Shown: one piece after another, positions 56,101 to 64,000 of the stretch
How positions within the stretch are numbered: the stretch's first letter is position 1
How the letters are laid out: every line of letters begins with the position of its first letter
Assembly: GCF_036711975.1 (NCBI RefSeq)
Contig: NC_091972.1
Location: 33,485,001 to 33,549,000 of the forward strand
Length of the DNA stretch: 64,000 nucleotides
DNA from: Onthophagus taurus
Lineage: Eukaryota; Arthropoda; Insecta; Coleoptera; Scarabaeidae
Direction: 5' to 3'
Program-made: the position numbers and the translations under genes
The notes under the pieces: model-generated
Seen by the model: the letters and a program-made list of their open reading frames with translations, nothing else
Told to the model about the DNA's origin: nothing
Databases searched by the model: none

Positions 56101-56814
56101 AGCAAAAACTGTAATTTATGTTGTTTAAATAGTTAAGTATGACAGTAGGGAAAACCTAACATTTTCAACCACCAAAGATGGTGTAAACATTATGTTAGAA
56201 GAAATGTAAGCCAAGCAGTTGGCATTCATTTCATTTCCTAATAATATTGCAAGCAGTAGAATAGTTAATGACATCTGTGAAACCATCATAGGACAGATTA
56301 ATAAATTCTACTAATAAAGTGACCACGCAAGATGTGTTGACTGAGATTTGTCAGATTCCTCTTTAGTGAAATATTTACTAAAGGTCGAAATTTAGTGCAA
56401 GATTATACTAATACTTACTTGTTTAAGTTTAGAATCGTGTTAAAATTGGTGGATGCCTTATCTTATCTGGCTTACTTTAAAAATAATCACGTATTTTTGA
56501 AATCTATTGAAATCAAACGTATTTAAAATCTTGAAAATGTTTGACTGAGTTTGTAATATAGAGTTTGTTCCTAAAATAATTTAAAAAAAAATGTTAAGAG
56601 TTTTAGTTAATTCTTGGAAACCTTTAAAATCAATTACAGTTTTTAAGTACTTATGATTTGTGAGTGTTATCTAATTTATGAGTGTTATCGAAGTTACTAC
56701 ACAGATATTTTTTTGAAAATCTATTATTTGTGTTGTTATTCCAATTGCGATATTTCAAAGAATAGAGTGCTATTGCTAAATGAGATAAATGTATTTTTTA
56801 ATAAAATCATTTAG
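56101..56814. other. 5' flank of G12-like gene A
   Basis: AT-rich upstream sequence, no gene recognised. Confidence 0.35.
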
Positions 56815-56950
56815 TATATAAGAGTAACGACAAGGTAAGACAATCATAATTCACTAGTTTTACTAAATTTTCCTGTAAGGTAAGACACAATTCGACTTTT
56901 TTAATTAAAAAGTTTTTGTAATTACACAAGTTTTAATTATCTTTTCACAG
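56815..56950 (+). promoter_or_regulatory. TATA box, 5' UTR exon and intron of G12-like gene A
   Basis: TATATAAG at 56815-56822, a short leader, a donor at AAG|GTAAGAC (56880) and the acceptor TTTTCACAG just before the ATG at 56951. The layout (TATA, about 60-bp leader, about 70-bp leader intron ending right at the start codon) is identical in genes B and C. A second AAGGTAAGAC at 56832 is an alternative donor. Confidence 0.75.
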
Positions 56951-57766
56951 ATGAAACACATTTTGTTTGTTCTTGTGGTGGTGGCCAGCAGTACGGCCAT
57001 GTCAAGGCCTAACAGCAATCTTCAACATGATCTTGAAGACATTGTTGCGACCATTCCAATGTCTGACATCGGATCTATTGTTCGCAAAAATGTCGAAAAA
57101 GATGGCGAATTTCTGAAAGTCCTCAAATATATGCAAGGAGATGAATTAAGCCATCTTGTCGATACCGTTTCCAACAACCCTATATGGCAAGCATTCAAAC
57201 TTTACATGGAAGGCGTTGGAATTAACATTGATGGTGTTATACAACATCTCTCCGATCTCATCGTTAGTATTGATATTCCCAGAAACTCCAAAGTCAGAGA
57301 ATTTTCCGATGAAGATTTACAAATTGTTGATCTATCAGCTACTCTTACTTGCTTAATCGAAAAGCTAAGTGCTAGCCCTAGCTTTCAAGATTTCTTGAAA
57401 AAAATTACCAGCGATAAAGTTCGTGTTATGATAGCAAAAATACGTGCATTGGATGAAGTTCAACGCATTGTGGAAGATTTTCGTCAAATAGGAATCGATT
57501 TTGGCAAAGTGATCGATTTGATTTACGGCCTTTTGGGATGGACTAGGAAAATAGTAAATAGAGATTATCGATCTGAGATCCAAAACGCAATATTATCTAA
57601 AAGTGCTATTAATTACATAAATACTGAAAACGCTACCGAATTCTTAGAAATTCTCAAGTATTTGCAAGGAAACGAATTTAAAAGTTTTCTTGAACGCTCA
57701 AATTTGTTGCAAAGGTGGAAATTTTGTATACATTTGTGGGTTATTAATTTCTGTATTGGAAGTTGA
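56951..57766 (+). CDS. G12-like secreted protein A (insect allergen-related repeat)
   Basis: 271 aa, single coding exon. A signal peptide (MKHILFVLVVVASSTAM, cleavage near residue 17-20) is followed by LQHDLEDIVATIPMSDIGSI, the standard opening of the insect allergen-related repeat. The rest is alpha-helical: VLKYMQGDELSHLVDTVS, FKLYMEGVGINIDGVIQHLS, then a second, diverged round with VRVMIAKIRALDEVQRIVED, IDLIYGLLGW, FLEILKYLQGNEFKSFLERS. It ends CIHLWVINFCIGS. Family members include mosquito G12, cockroach Bla g 1 and the pierid nitrile-specifier protein, mostly midgut-expressed; function in most insects is unknown. Expression in the gut is an inference. About 60 percent identical to gene C by eye. 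Poly(A) signal AATAAA at 57904. Confidence 0.88.
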   Translation: MKHILFVLVVVASSTAMSRPNSNLQHDLEDIVATIPMSDIGSIVRKNVEKDGEFLKVLKYMQGDELSHLVDTVSNNPIWQAFKLYMEGVGINIDGVIQHLSDLIVSIDIPRNSKVREFSDEDLQIVDLSATLTCLIEKLSASPSFQDFLKKITSDKVRVMIAKIRALDEVQRIVEDFRQIGIDFGKVIDLIYGLLGWTRKIVNRDYRSEIQNAILSKSAINYINTENATEFLEILKYLQGNEFKSFLERSNLLQRWKFCIHLWVINFCIGS

Positions 57767-58134
57767 ACGTAAAGATATTAAGATAAAGATTTATTTCACA
57801 ATTTTTTATATATTTCTGCACATACTTTACCCTCATGGTAGAGTTAGAGAAGAAGTCGTTTTAAGTATTTATTGTTAATTATTATATATTATAATTCTAC
57901 GGAAATAAATGGTTTATTTTCTATGTTAATTTTCGCAGTTTCTTTATTTTATTACAATTTTCTGTAGGTGGTTGTTCTTGGAATTAATATAGAGTTAGTA
58001 AATCGATACCTTAGCTCTTTAGCATAATCATAAAAGTTATAAATTTGATCAATATTTAATAGATTTTCTCAAAGGTAAGTTTGACAGTGAACAGTAGATT
58101 TCATTTTGTATGGTAGAATTAAATGAATTTGCAA

Positions 58135-58430
58135 GGGTCAGTCAATTACAATGTATCAACATACTTATTGAGAAAACTATAGAATACAACCGATCTTCAA
58201 ACTTGATCTTTGTCGACATTTACAAAGCATTCGATACTATAGAGTTGGTCTCAATTTTACAAGCAGTAAAGGAATAAAGAATTGACCAAAGATACCCAAT
58301 ATTATTTACAATATTTACAAAAATGTAACAACCGCAATCAACTTACACAGTATGACTAAGAAAATTAAAATAGAAAGAAGAACTCTGTCTATGTCTCCAA
58401 AACTGTTAATCGATTCTTCATCGTACAATG
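58135..58430 (+). pseudogene. RTE-like reverse transcriptase fragment
   Basis: Plus strand: LIEKTIEYNRSSNLIFVDIY-KAFDTIE (the IDxxKAFDSVE block), then ILQAVKE, RYPILFTIFTKM and KIERRTLSMSPKLL (decayed RGVRQGDxISPKLF). Frames shift and stops occur. A related piece lies at 60690-60810 in the opposite orientation. Confidence 0.65.
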
Positions 58431-58737
58431 TGTCTTTGACATCAGCCATGTCTCATAATCATTACAATAATATATTCGTTGTTTGTTGCGGACTAAGGAG
58501 TGAATATATTATATTATATATTTCTCTTCAGCAGTTTTTTTTAGCACTCAATCAGAATCCTATAAAAGTTGATGAGAGATTTGGCACCATGAAGCAACTT
58601 GGACACTAAATGATTTCGCAATGGTTTTACTATGACCAGTTCTAATGCTCAAGTCAGTTCAAATTCTACAGTAAAAACAAGATGATGAATAGGAAAAGTT
58701 ATTCGAGGCAAATTTCCAGCAAGATGGTGAGATGTAG
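58431..58737. other. no gene recognised
   Basis: Follows the RTE fragment. The frame 58352-58609 starts inside that fragment and has no other domain. Confidence 0.3.
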
Positions 58738-58975
58738 GAAAGATTCATGAAGACTCGGGACCCTTCGAGTGTACTCGGTCAAGGGCTCGGGTCGGTCGAT
58801 AGAAGCAGATGAGAGAAGAAGTAGAGGAGCAGAAGTTAGAATACGACAAGCAAAGAGTAAAAAGTGTAGTGTTGAAGGTGGTGAAATTAGTTAATCATAT
58901 GAAAGTTTAAATGTTAATATTAATAATAAATTAATTAAGAACAAGTAGGGTTTTGGTGGTTTATTCAAACAAAAT
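58738..58975. repeat. LTR-like dispersed repeat, copy 2 (inverted)
   Basis: Inverted relative to 7860-8168; shares GGAAAGATTC, TACTCGGTCAAGGGCTCGG, GAAGTTAGAATACGACA-GCA and the AT-rich end leading to a TTTATT...ACA terminus. Confidence 0.5.
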
Positions 58976-59267
58976 TTTACATATATAAAAATTGTGATTA
59001 CTTATGGGAGCTTTGCTCCACATGAAACGAAGGCGCACTGTTACGTATCAAATCGAACTCCTTAAACGAAATTAAATGAAACCTTTAACTCCTTAAATGA
59101 ATGCTATGGTTTAGAGCTCGCAGGTTCCTTTCTTATTAGAATCATAACCAAAACCCAACTAAAACAAAATACTACGAGAAAAAATTCTAAGCTCGCGTGC
59201 TTAAAACATTTCAATGCTAAACGAAATACTACAATATAAAATCAAACAAATGTTTTTTTAGTCCACC

Positions 59268-59465
59268 CTAACAGGCGTAAACAACAGGCGACAAGTTGAT
59301 ACCTTTGTCAACTTTAATTTCTTCGCCCATAGCGTAAGTTTCTACACTAGAAACTTTTTCTATGGTTGCAACTGCGTCTTCATGATCAGGTTGGAGGTTT
59401 CTGTTGGGGTTTGGCATGCCTGAGCTTGAGGCCACCACGACAAGAAGGACCAGAATGAATTTCAT
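59268..59465 (-). pseudogene. G12-like gene B, internally deleted
   Basis: The minus-strand frame of 65 codons begins with an intact signal peptide (MKFILVLLVVVASSSGM) and NLQPDHEDAVATI, then jumps directly to EKVSSVETYAMGEEI, which in gene C lies about 120 residues further on. A second deletion removes some 20 residues before KVDKGINLS, and a frame slip turns SLLGW into a stop (CCTGTTAGGGTGG is still readable past it). The promoter, leader and leader intron are all retained, so a 65-aa secreted peptide might still be made. The simplest reading is a decayed paralogue. Confidence 0.8.
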
Positions 59466-59579
59466 CTGTAATGAGACAATTAAAATTTGTAAAATTAAAG
59501 AAACTTCATAAATACAAAAGATACGTCTTACCTTGTAAAAGATTGATGAAAAGATTGATGATTTTCATGCATTTATATA
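59466..59579 (-). promoter_or_regulatory. promoter and leader intron of gene B
   Basis: Minus strand: TATATAAA (59579-59572), leader, donor AAG|GTAAGAC (59531-59525) and acceptor CTCATTACAG adjoining the ATG. Nearly the same as gene C's upstream sequence. Confidence 0.75.
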
Positions 59580-60689
59580 CTAGTAAATTTTATTAAAAAA
59601 CAATAAACAAAAAAAAGCAATCGTGTTAGATTCTGTTAAGTAATGAACAAATAGTTTTCGCGAAAACACTTACGTTTTTGAATGGTTTGAGTGGTTCGCT
59701 ATCTAATAGTTACATTTTTTGAAATACGATAATTTTAAAATCAATTGTTCATAACTATCGAGGTTTATTAAAAAATACAACATCTTCTTAAACATTTTAA
59801 TAAAAGAGGAAGTTTGAGTTTCATTCTTTGCTTTTGCATTGAGTATTCATAATTATGTTGTCTCTACAATTTTAGTGCTTCATTAAAATATGTTGTAAGA
59901 CTGAAAGAAGTCAAAATTTTTAACATCTTGAAATCTTTGTAGCCGTAATGCTTTCAGTTAATATCTTTGTGTGTATCCGAAATCAACGAGCCAGCGACCT
60001 ATGCATAATAATCATTGCCTCTGGTACTAGTAGCTGCGAAATCATCTAACTTCCTAGTTGCTTCATTCTGCACAATCTCGCATCCATCTTCTATAGGATG
60101 CTGATCGAGTGTTAAAGAAAACTGCTGAAGACAAATATAATATTTTCACTCCTCGGTTCGCAACGAATAACTTGGTATACCCCAAATTAGATATCCCAAC
60201 ATATTCCGAATATATTATTGCGATGATTATTGGACATGGCCGATGTCACGGACGCATTGTATGATGATTGTAACTGCATAGCATTTAGCTCGGCAAAAAA
60301 TTCCATTTCATGGCAATACCAAACATATAGAGGCTAAACCGGGTAAGATAATGTCCCTGCAGTCGCTTAAGAAATTTACACATCCAGAAAATAATTATCA
60401 ACAGAATGGAGTTCAGGAAGTGTAGTACCTGCTATAAGAAATAAATTCTGCCTAAGATTTATACACACACTCCAAAGAAAGTCATTAAGTATTCAATCCA
60501 TCCCTGGTGTTAGAACTGATTTGGACAAGCAAGATAATGATACCACATAATGGCCACGAGTCCTCTTCTATCTCGTCATCACTCATGATGCCCGTGGTAT
60601 AAGACTATTATATAATTAACCCGAAGAGGACATCCGATTCCATCCATACTACTCGTCGTTGAAGTAGTGTTCAAGTTTTCGTGCCTCTT

Positions 60690-60810
60690 TATGAAGAGGG
60701 TTAAAAGGTCGGTTATATTCTATAGCTTTCTCAATAAGGGTGTTGATACGTTGTAATTGTTCATTAGTTCCTCCAGAACGAAACCAGCTTGCTCTCGCGG
60801 CTGGTAAAGA
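60690..60810 (-). pseudogene. RTE-like fragment in the centre of the palindrome
   Basis: Minus strand: RASWFRSGGTNEQLQRINTL and IEKAIEYNRPFN, the F(R)SGGTxxQLQRLxxLIEKAxEYN block of RTE reverse transcriptases. Only about 40 residues remain. Confidence 0.6.
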
Positions 60811-61416
60811 TCTCTATTTTTAGGTTCGAGTTAAGGTTATATCTCGAATTTAGTCTTGTAGACAGTATTTTATGTATCAGAGAAATGTAATAAAATATGG
60901 AGATCAGTGTAACAAAAGTAACTAACATCTCCGCCAATGCGATCGCCTCCCGATAAATCTATCGCAATTGGTTCTGTTACCTAACCCGAACAAATCAAGT
61001 ATTGATTATCATGAATAATGTCACTGGTTGATTTCGGATACACACAAAGCCGTTAAACGAAAACATTACTTTAACAAAGATTTCAACGATTTTGTTAAAC
61101 ATTTTGATTTCTTTTAGTCTTATAACATTTTTTAATGAAGCACTAAAATCGTAGATACAACATAATTATGTATATTAAATGTAAAATTAAGAATTTAAAC
61201 TTAGATACGGCTGTTTTATTAAATTGGTTTTGTTATTTATTGTTATGTTGTTATTTTTTAATCTCGATAATCATGAACAATTGATTTTGGTCGATTATTA
61301 ATACCATTCAAAAACGTAAGTGTTTTCGAGAAAATTGTTCAATTCTCGTAATATAATCTAATTCGACTGTTTTTTTCTTGTTTATGATAACTATGTTTTT
61401 TAATCAAATTTTCTAG

Positions 61417-61550
61417 TATATAAAGGAAACGGCATGTTATGAAAATCATCAATCTTTCCATCAACCTTTATAACCTTTTACAAGGTAAGACTTAACTTTT
61501 GTATTTAAGAAGTATTTTTAATTTTGCAAATTTTAATTGCCTCATTACAG
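61417..61550 (+). promoter_or_regulatory. TATA box, leader and leader intron of G12-like gene C
   Basis: TATATAAA at 61417-61424, a leader with ATCATCAATCTTTCCATCAA, donor CAAG|GTAAGAC near 61485 and acceptor TCATTACAG ending at 61550, just before the ATG. This splice site decides the start: an in-frame ATG at 61524 lies inside the leader intron. Confidence 0.8.
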
Positions 61551-62384
61551 ATGAAATTCACTTTGCTCCTTTTTGTCGTGGTGGCCACAAGTTCGGGCAT
61601 GCCAAGCCCGAACAAAAATCTCCAACATGATCTTGAAGACATTATTGCAACCATCCCATCGTCTGAAATTAGAGCTATTTTTCAGAAGTACGCCGAAAAC
61701 AATGCTGAATTCCAAGAAATCGTTAAATACTTAAGAGCACCCGAATGGAGTATTCTTGTCGATAGCGTTGCTAATAGCCCTAAATGGCAAACATTCAAAA
61801 TTTACATGGACAGTGTCGGAGTTGATATTGACATTATTATTCAATACCTTCTTGATCTTGTCGCTAGCGTTGATGCTTCCAAAAACTTCAACAACGTTAA
61901 TATGTGCAGTGTAAGAGAATTTATGGATGAAGTTTTGCAAACTCTTGACCTACCAACTACTGTTGCCATTTTAAATGAGAAATTAATTACTAGTCCGGAT
62001 TTCAAAGACTTCTTAGAAAAAATTGCTAGTGGAGAAACTCACGCTATGGTCGAAGAAATTCGTCTAATGGATGAAGTTCAACGCATAGTCGGACGTCTTC
62101 GCCAAATAGGAATTAACGTTGACAAGGTTATCAACTTGACTTATAGCCTGTTAGGGTGGACTAAGAAAACATTGTCAAGAAGTTACCGATCAGAAATTCA
62201 AAGTATGGTAACATCAAACCGCAGTATTAATTACATAAATTCAGATAACGTTGCCGAATTCTTAGAAATTGTCAAGTTTTTGCAAGGAAACGATTTTAAA
62301 AGTTTTCTTGAAAAGTCAGCAATTTTGAAAAGTTGGGAGTTATGTGTAAATTTGTGGATTATTAGTTTCTGTGTTGGAAGTTAA
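61551..62384 (+). CDS. G12-like secreted protein C (insect allergen-related repeat)
   Basis: 277 aa in one coding exon. Signal peptide MKFTLLLFVVVATSSGM, then NLQHDLEDIIATIPSSEIRA, helices as in protein A, with a few extra residues (NFNNVNMCSVREF) and FLEKIASGETHAMVEEIRLM, DEVQRIVGRLRQIGINVDKV, LLGWTKKTLSRSYRSEIQSM, and the tail LCVNLWIISFCVGS. Few cysteines, no catalytic motif; structure-based function is unknown, as for most of the family. Head to head with gene B and tail to tail with gene D, both in inverted duplications. Intact. I placed the start at 61551 from the leader-intron acceptor. Confidence 0.88.
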   Translation: MKFTLLLFVVVATSSGMPSPNKNLQHDLEDIIATIPSSEIRAIFQKYAENNAEFQEIVKYLRAPEWSILVDSVANSPKWQTFKIYMDSVGVDIDIIIQYLLDLVASVDASKNFNNVNMCSVREFMDEVLQTLDLPTTVAILNEKLITSPDFKDFLEKIASGETHAMVEEIRLMDEVQRIVGRLRQIGINVDKVINLTYSLLGWTKKTLSRSYRSEIQSMVTSNRSINYINSDNVAEFLEIVKFLQGNDFKSFLEKSAILKSWELCVNLWIISFCVGS

Positions 62385-62760
62385 ACCTTCAATGTTAAAT
62401 GTTTAATTTTTATTGAAATTGATTGTTTAAATTAAAATTAATATCGTTTATAAAAGAATTTTTTCTTGTATTATATCTCTATATTTCTCTTTTATATCTA
62501 TATTTCTACACTTACAGAAAGCCCACAGAAGTGGGCAATTTTAAATAACAGAAAGTACTCTCTATTTTACTTACAATACTTGGAAGTACACCTCTACGAT
62601 TTTATAAGGACTTTTATAATAATCCATTTCTAACTTAATACCTATCCATTATCTCTCGTATAAATATTATCCCCTTTTAATAAATAACCTAGGTTATACT
62701 TTTTATCACAATATTGAAATATGAATATCGGAATTGCAATTTGATATTCACGTAAATACA
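62235..62760. repeat. left arm of the C/D tail-to-tail inverted duplication
   Basis: From the last coding part of gene C through its 3' flank to CACGTAAATACA at 62760. It matches the right arm 63119-64000 at high identity (for example AAAGCCCACAGAAGTGGGC and TCCCCTTTTAATAAATAACC). Confidence 0.9.
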
Positions 62761-63118
62761 TTTGTGATAAGAACTAAATTATGAAAGTTATGTATTAAAA
62801 ATGTGTATTTTGTTAGGACAAAAAGACGTAAAAGGAAAGGGAATACCAGGTCGGAAAGCGGCAGGTTCGAGCAGAGTCTCGTGGAATGAATTCGCCCATG
62901 CACTCATTCAAAATAGAATAAAAAACGTTAACACGTTGATCAACGTTTAAGGAATTAAATAAATCACAACAATCGACGCTTGCCCATGCACCTCGTCCGT
63001 CATAATCCGCGCGATCAATCCGTAGGTTAGTAGTCTAATTAAAGTAAAAGACAAATTCTATAACTGCATATGTAATCTCGAGTGATGAAGCGGTGATCCA
63101 CGTCGTCACCGCATCATG
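62761..63118. other. 358-bp spacer between the arms
   Basis: GC-richer than the arms (GGTCGGAAAGCGGCAGGTTCG, TTGATCAACG, CACGTCGTCACCGC). No frame. May be foreign DNA captured at the inversion junction. Confidence 0.5.
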
Positions 63119-63386
63119 TGTATTTACGTGAATATCAAATTGCAATTCCGATATTCATATTTCAATATTGTGATAAAAAGTATAATCTAGGTTATTTATT
63201 AAAAGGGGATAATATTTATGCGAGAGATAATGCATAGGTATTAAGTTAGAAATGGATTATTATAAAAGTCCTTATAAAATCCTAGAGGTGTACTTCCAAG
63301 TATTGTAAGTAAAATAGAGAGTACTTTCTGTTATTTAAAATTGCCCACTTCTGTGGGCTTTCTGTAAGTGTAGAAATATAGATATA

Positions 63387-63718
63387 CAGTAATACCCCGT
63401 AGATACGCGATAGGTGGGACTGACAGTAGCCGCGTAAATCGAAAATCGTGTAAGTCGAAATTCGATGAATATATATTATAAAATCAAGGATTAATAAACA
63501 TTAATTTTGTTAAAAAAATGTATGTACAGGATGGTTCCAATTCGATGTCCGAATGGACTATCTCGGAAACTGTAAGAGTTAGAAAAAAAGCAGCTAACAT
63601 GTCTAGATCTCTATTTTTAAATAAATTCCAATGTCGAAAACCTAAAAGCGCTATCGTTAAAAAACCGCGTAAGTACGGGGACGCGTAAGTCGGGGTCGCG
63701 TAAGTCGAGGTTTTACTG
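63387..63718. mobile_element. pogo/Tigger-type MITE (332 bp) with known empty site
   Basis: Ends CAGTAATACCCCG and, inverted, CAGTAAAACCTCGACTTACG, flanked by TA on both sides. Several CGCGTAAGTCG-type subterminal repeats. The paralogous left arm has the uninterrupted ATAGATATA-AAGAGAAATAT. The minus frame 63484-63813 crosses its edge and is meaningless. Confidence 0.88.
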
Positions 63719-63851
63719 TAACAGAGAAATATGTTTGAATACTTATTTATTTCACTAATCATAAATACAAGAAAAAATTCTTTTATAAACGATATTAATT
63801 TTAATTTAAACAATCAATTTCAATAAAAATTAAACATTTAACATTGAAGGT

Positions 63852-64000
63852 TTAACTTCCAACACAGAAACTAATAATCCACAAATTTACACATAACTCC
63901 CAACTTTTCAAAATTGCTGACTTTTCAAGAAAACTTTTAAAATCGTTTCCTTGCAAAAACTTGACTATTTCTAAGAATTCGGCAACGTTATATGAATTTA
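63852..64000 (-). CDS. G12-like gene D, 3' end (runs off right edge)
   Basis: Minus strand, last 48 codons: NSYNVAEFLEIVKFLQGNDF, KSFLEKSAILKSWELCVNLW, IISFCVGS and TAA at 63854-63852. Differs from gene C by about one residue (D to Y) over this stretch, so the duplication is recent or kept alike by gene conversion. No break is visible. The rest lies outside the window. Confidence 0.85.
   Translation of the reverse strand, partial: NSYNVAEFLEIVKFLQGNDFKSFLEKSAILKSWELCVNLWIISFCVGS

Larger units (their letters stand above)
59268..61550. repeat. head-to-head inverted duplication of G12-like genes B and C
   Basis: Beyond the leaders, sequence upstream of B (to about 60000) is an inverted match to that upstream of C (from about 61018): shared words include TTTGTGTGTATCCGAAATCA, CAATTGTTCAT, AAACACTTACGTTTTTGAAT and AACATAATTATG. 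The 1-kb centre (60001-61017) is unique and contains an RTE fragment. Confidence 0.75.
63119..64000. repeat. right arm of the inverted duplication
   Basis: Inverted copy of 62235-62760, running to the window edge; longer because of a 332-bp insertion and about 30 extra bases beside it. Confidence 0.9.

Noticed and set aside
61524-61550. Upstream in-frame ATG that would lengthen G12-like protein C by nine residues
   Set aside because: It lies inside the leader intron; the acceptor TTACAG sits directly before the ATG at 61551, and gene B has the same arrangement.
63484-63813. 109-codon minus-strand frame
   Set aside because: It starts outside and ends inside the 332-bp MITE, so it did not exist before the insertion.

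Overview
The window looks like AT-rich insect nuclear DNA. Genes carry short GT-AG introns, there are insect-type paralogues with the insect allergen-related repeat, and transposon remnants are dense. A beetle is my best guess, with low confidence. I found no tRNA, rRNA, CRISPR array or bacterial-type operon.

Host genes, left to right. (1) 4.5-5.1 kb (+): the last two exons of an SV2-like MFS transporter. (2) 10.9-44.8 kb (-): a complete pyruvate dehydrogenase kinase gene (Pdk). Its six coding exons splice in frame to 426 codons and are spread over 34 kb by two introns of about 10.4 and 21.9 kb, both filled with transposon remnants. (3) 45.4-46.8 kb (+): a complete three-exon carnosine N-methyltransferase-like gene, head to head with Pdk across about 570 bp. 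(4) 52.1-54.1 kb (-): a complete six-exon SLC5-type sodium-solute symporter of 568 aa. (5) 56.9-64.0 kb: four members of a secreted G12-like (insect allergen-related repeat) family in alternating orientation, +, -, +, -. Two are intact, one is internally deleted, and one is cut by the window edge.

Mobile DNA fills most of the rest. A copia element starts at the left edge. An I/R1-type retrotransposon sits inside a Mutator-like gene with an exact 10-bp target duplication. A 3.2-kb pogo-like element, whose 710-aa frame is broken by one stop codon, sits inside a Tc1-like element. There are several RTE-, CR1/L2- and Jockey-like fragments, Tigger/jerky, piggyBac and Harbinger remnants, two abutting Harbinger-type MITEs, a roughly 350-bp satellite interrupted by an insertion, a degenerate GATATT-rich minisatellite, and a 332-bp pogo-type MITE whose empty site survives in the paralogous arm.

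The housekeeping genes are independent of each other: Pdk controls mitochondrial pyruvate oxidation, the methyltransferase makes anserine-type methyl-dipeptides, and SLC5 moves small solutes. The G12-like genes are probably midgut-secreted or microvillar. Their inverted duplications at both promoter and tail ends are the most unusual architecture here. I did not find a convincing new multi-gene system. The strongest leads are the G12 palindromes, the nearly intact pogo element and the two precisely resolved nested insertions.
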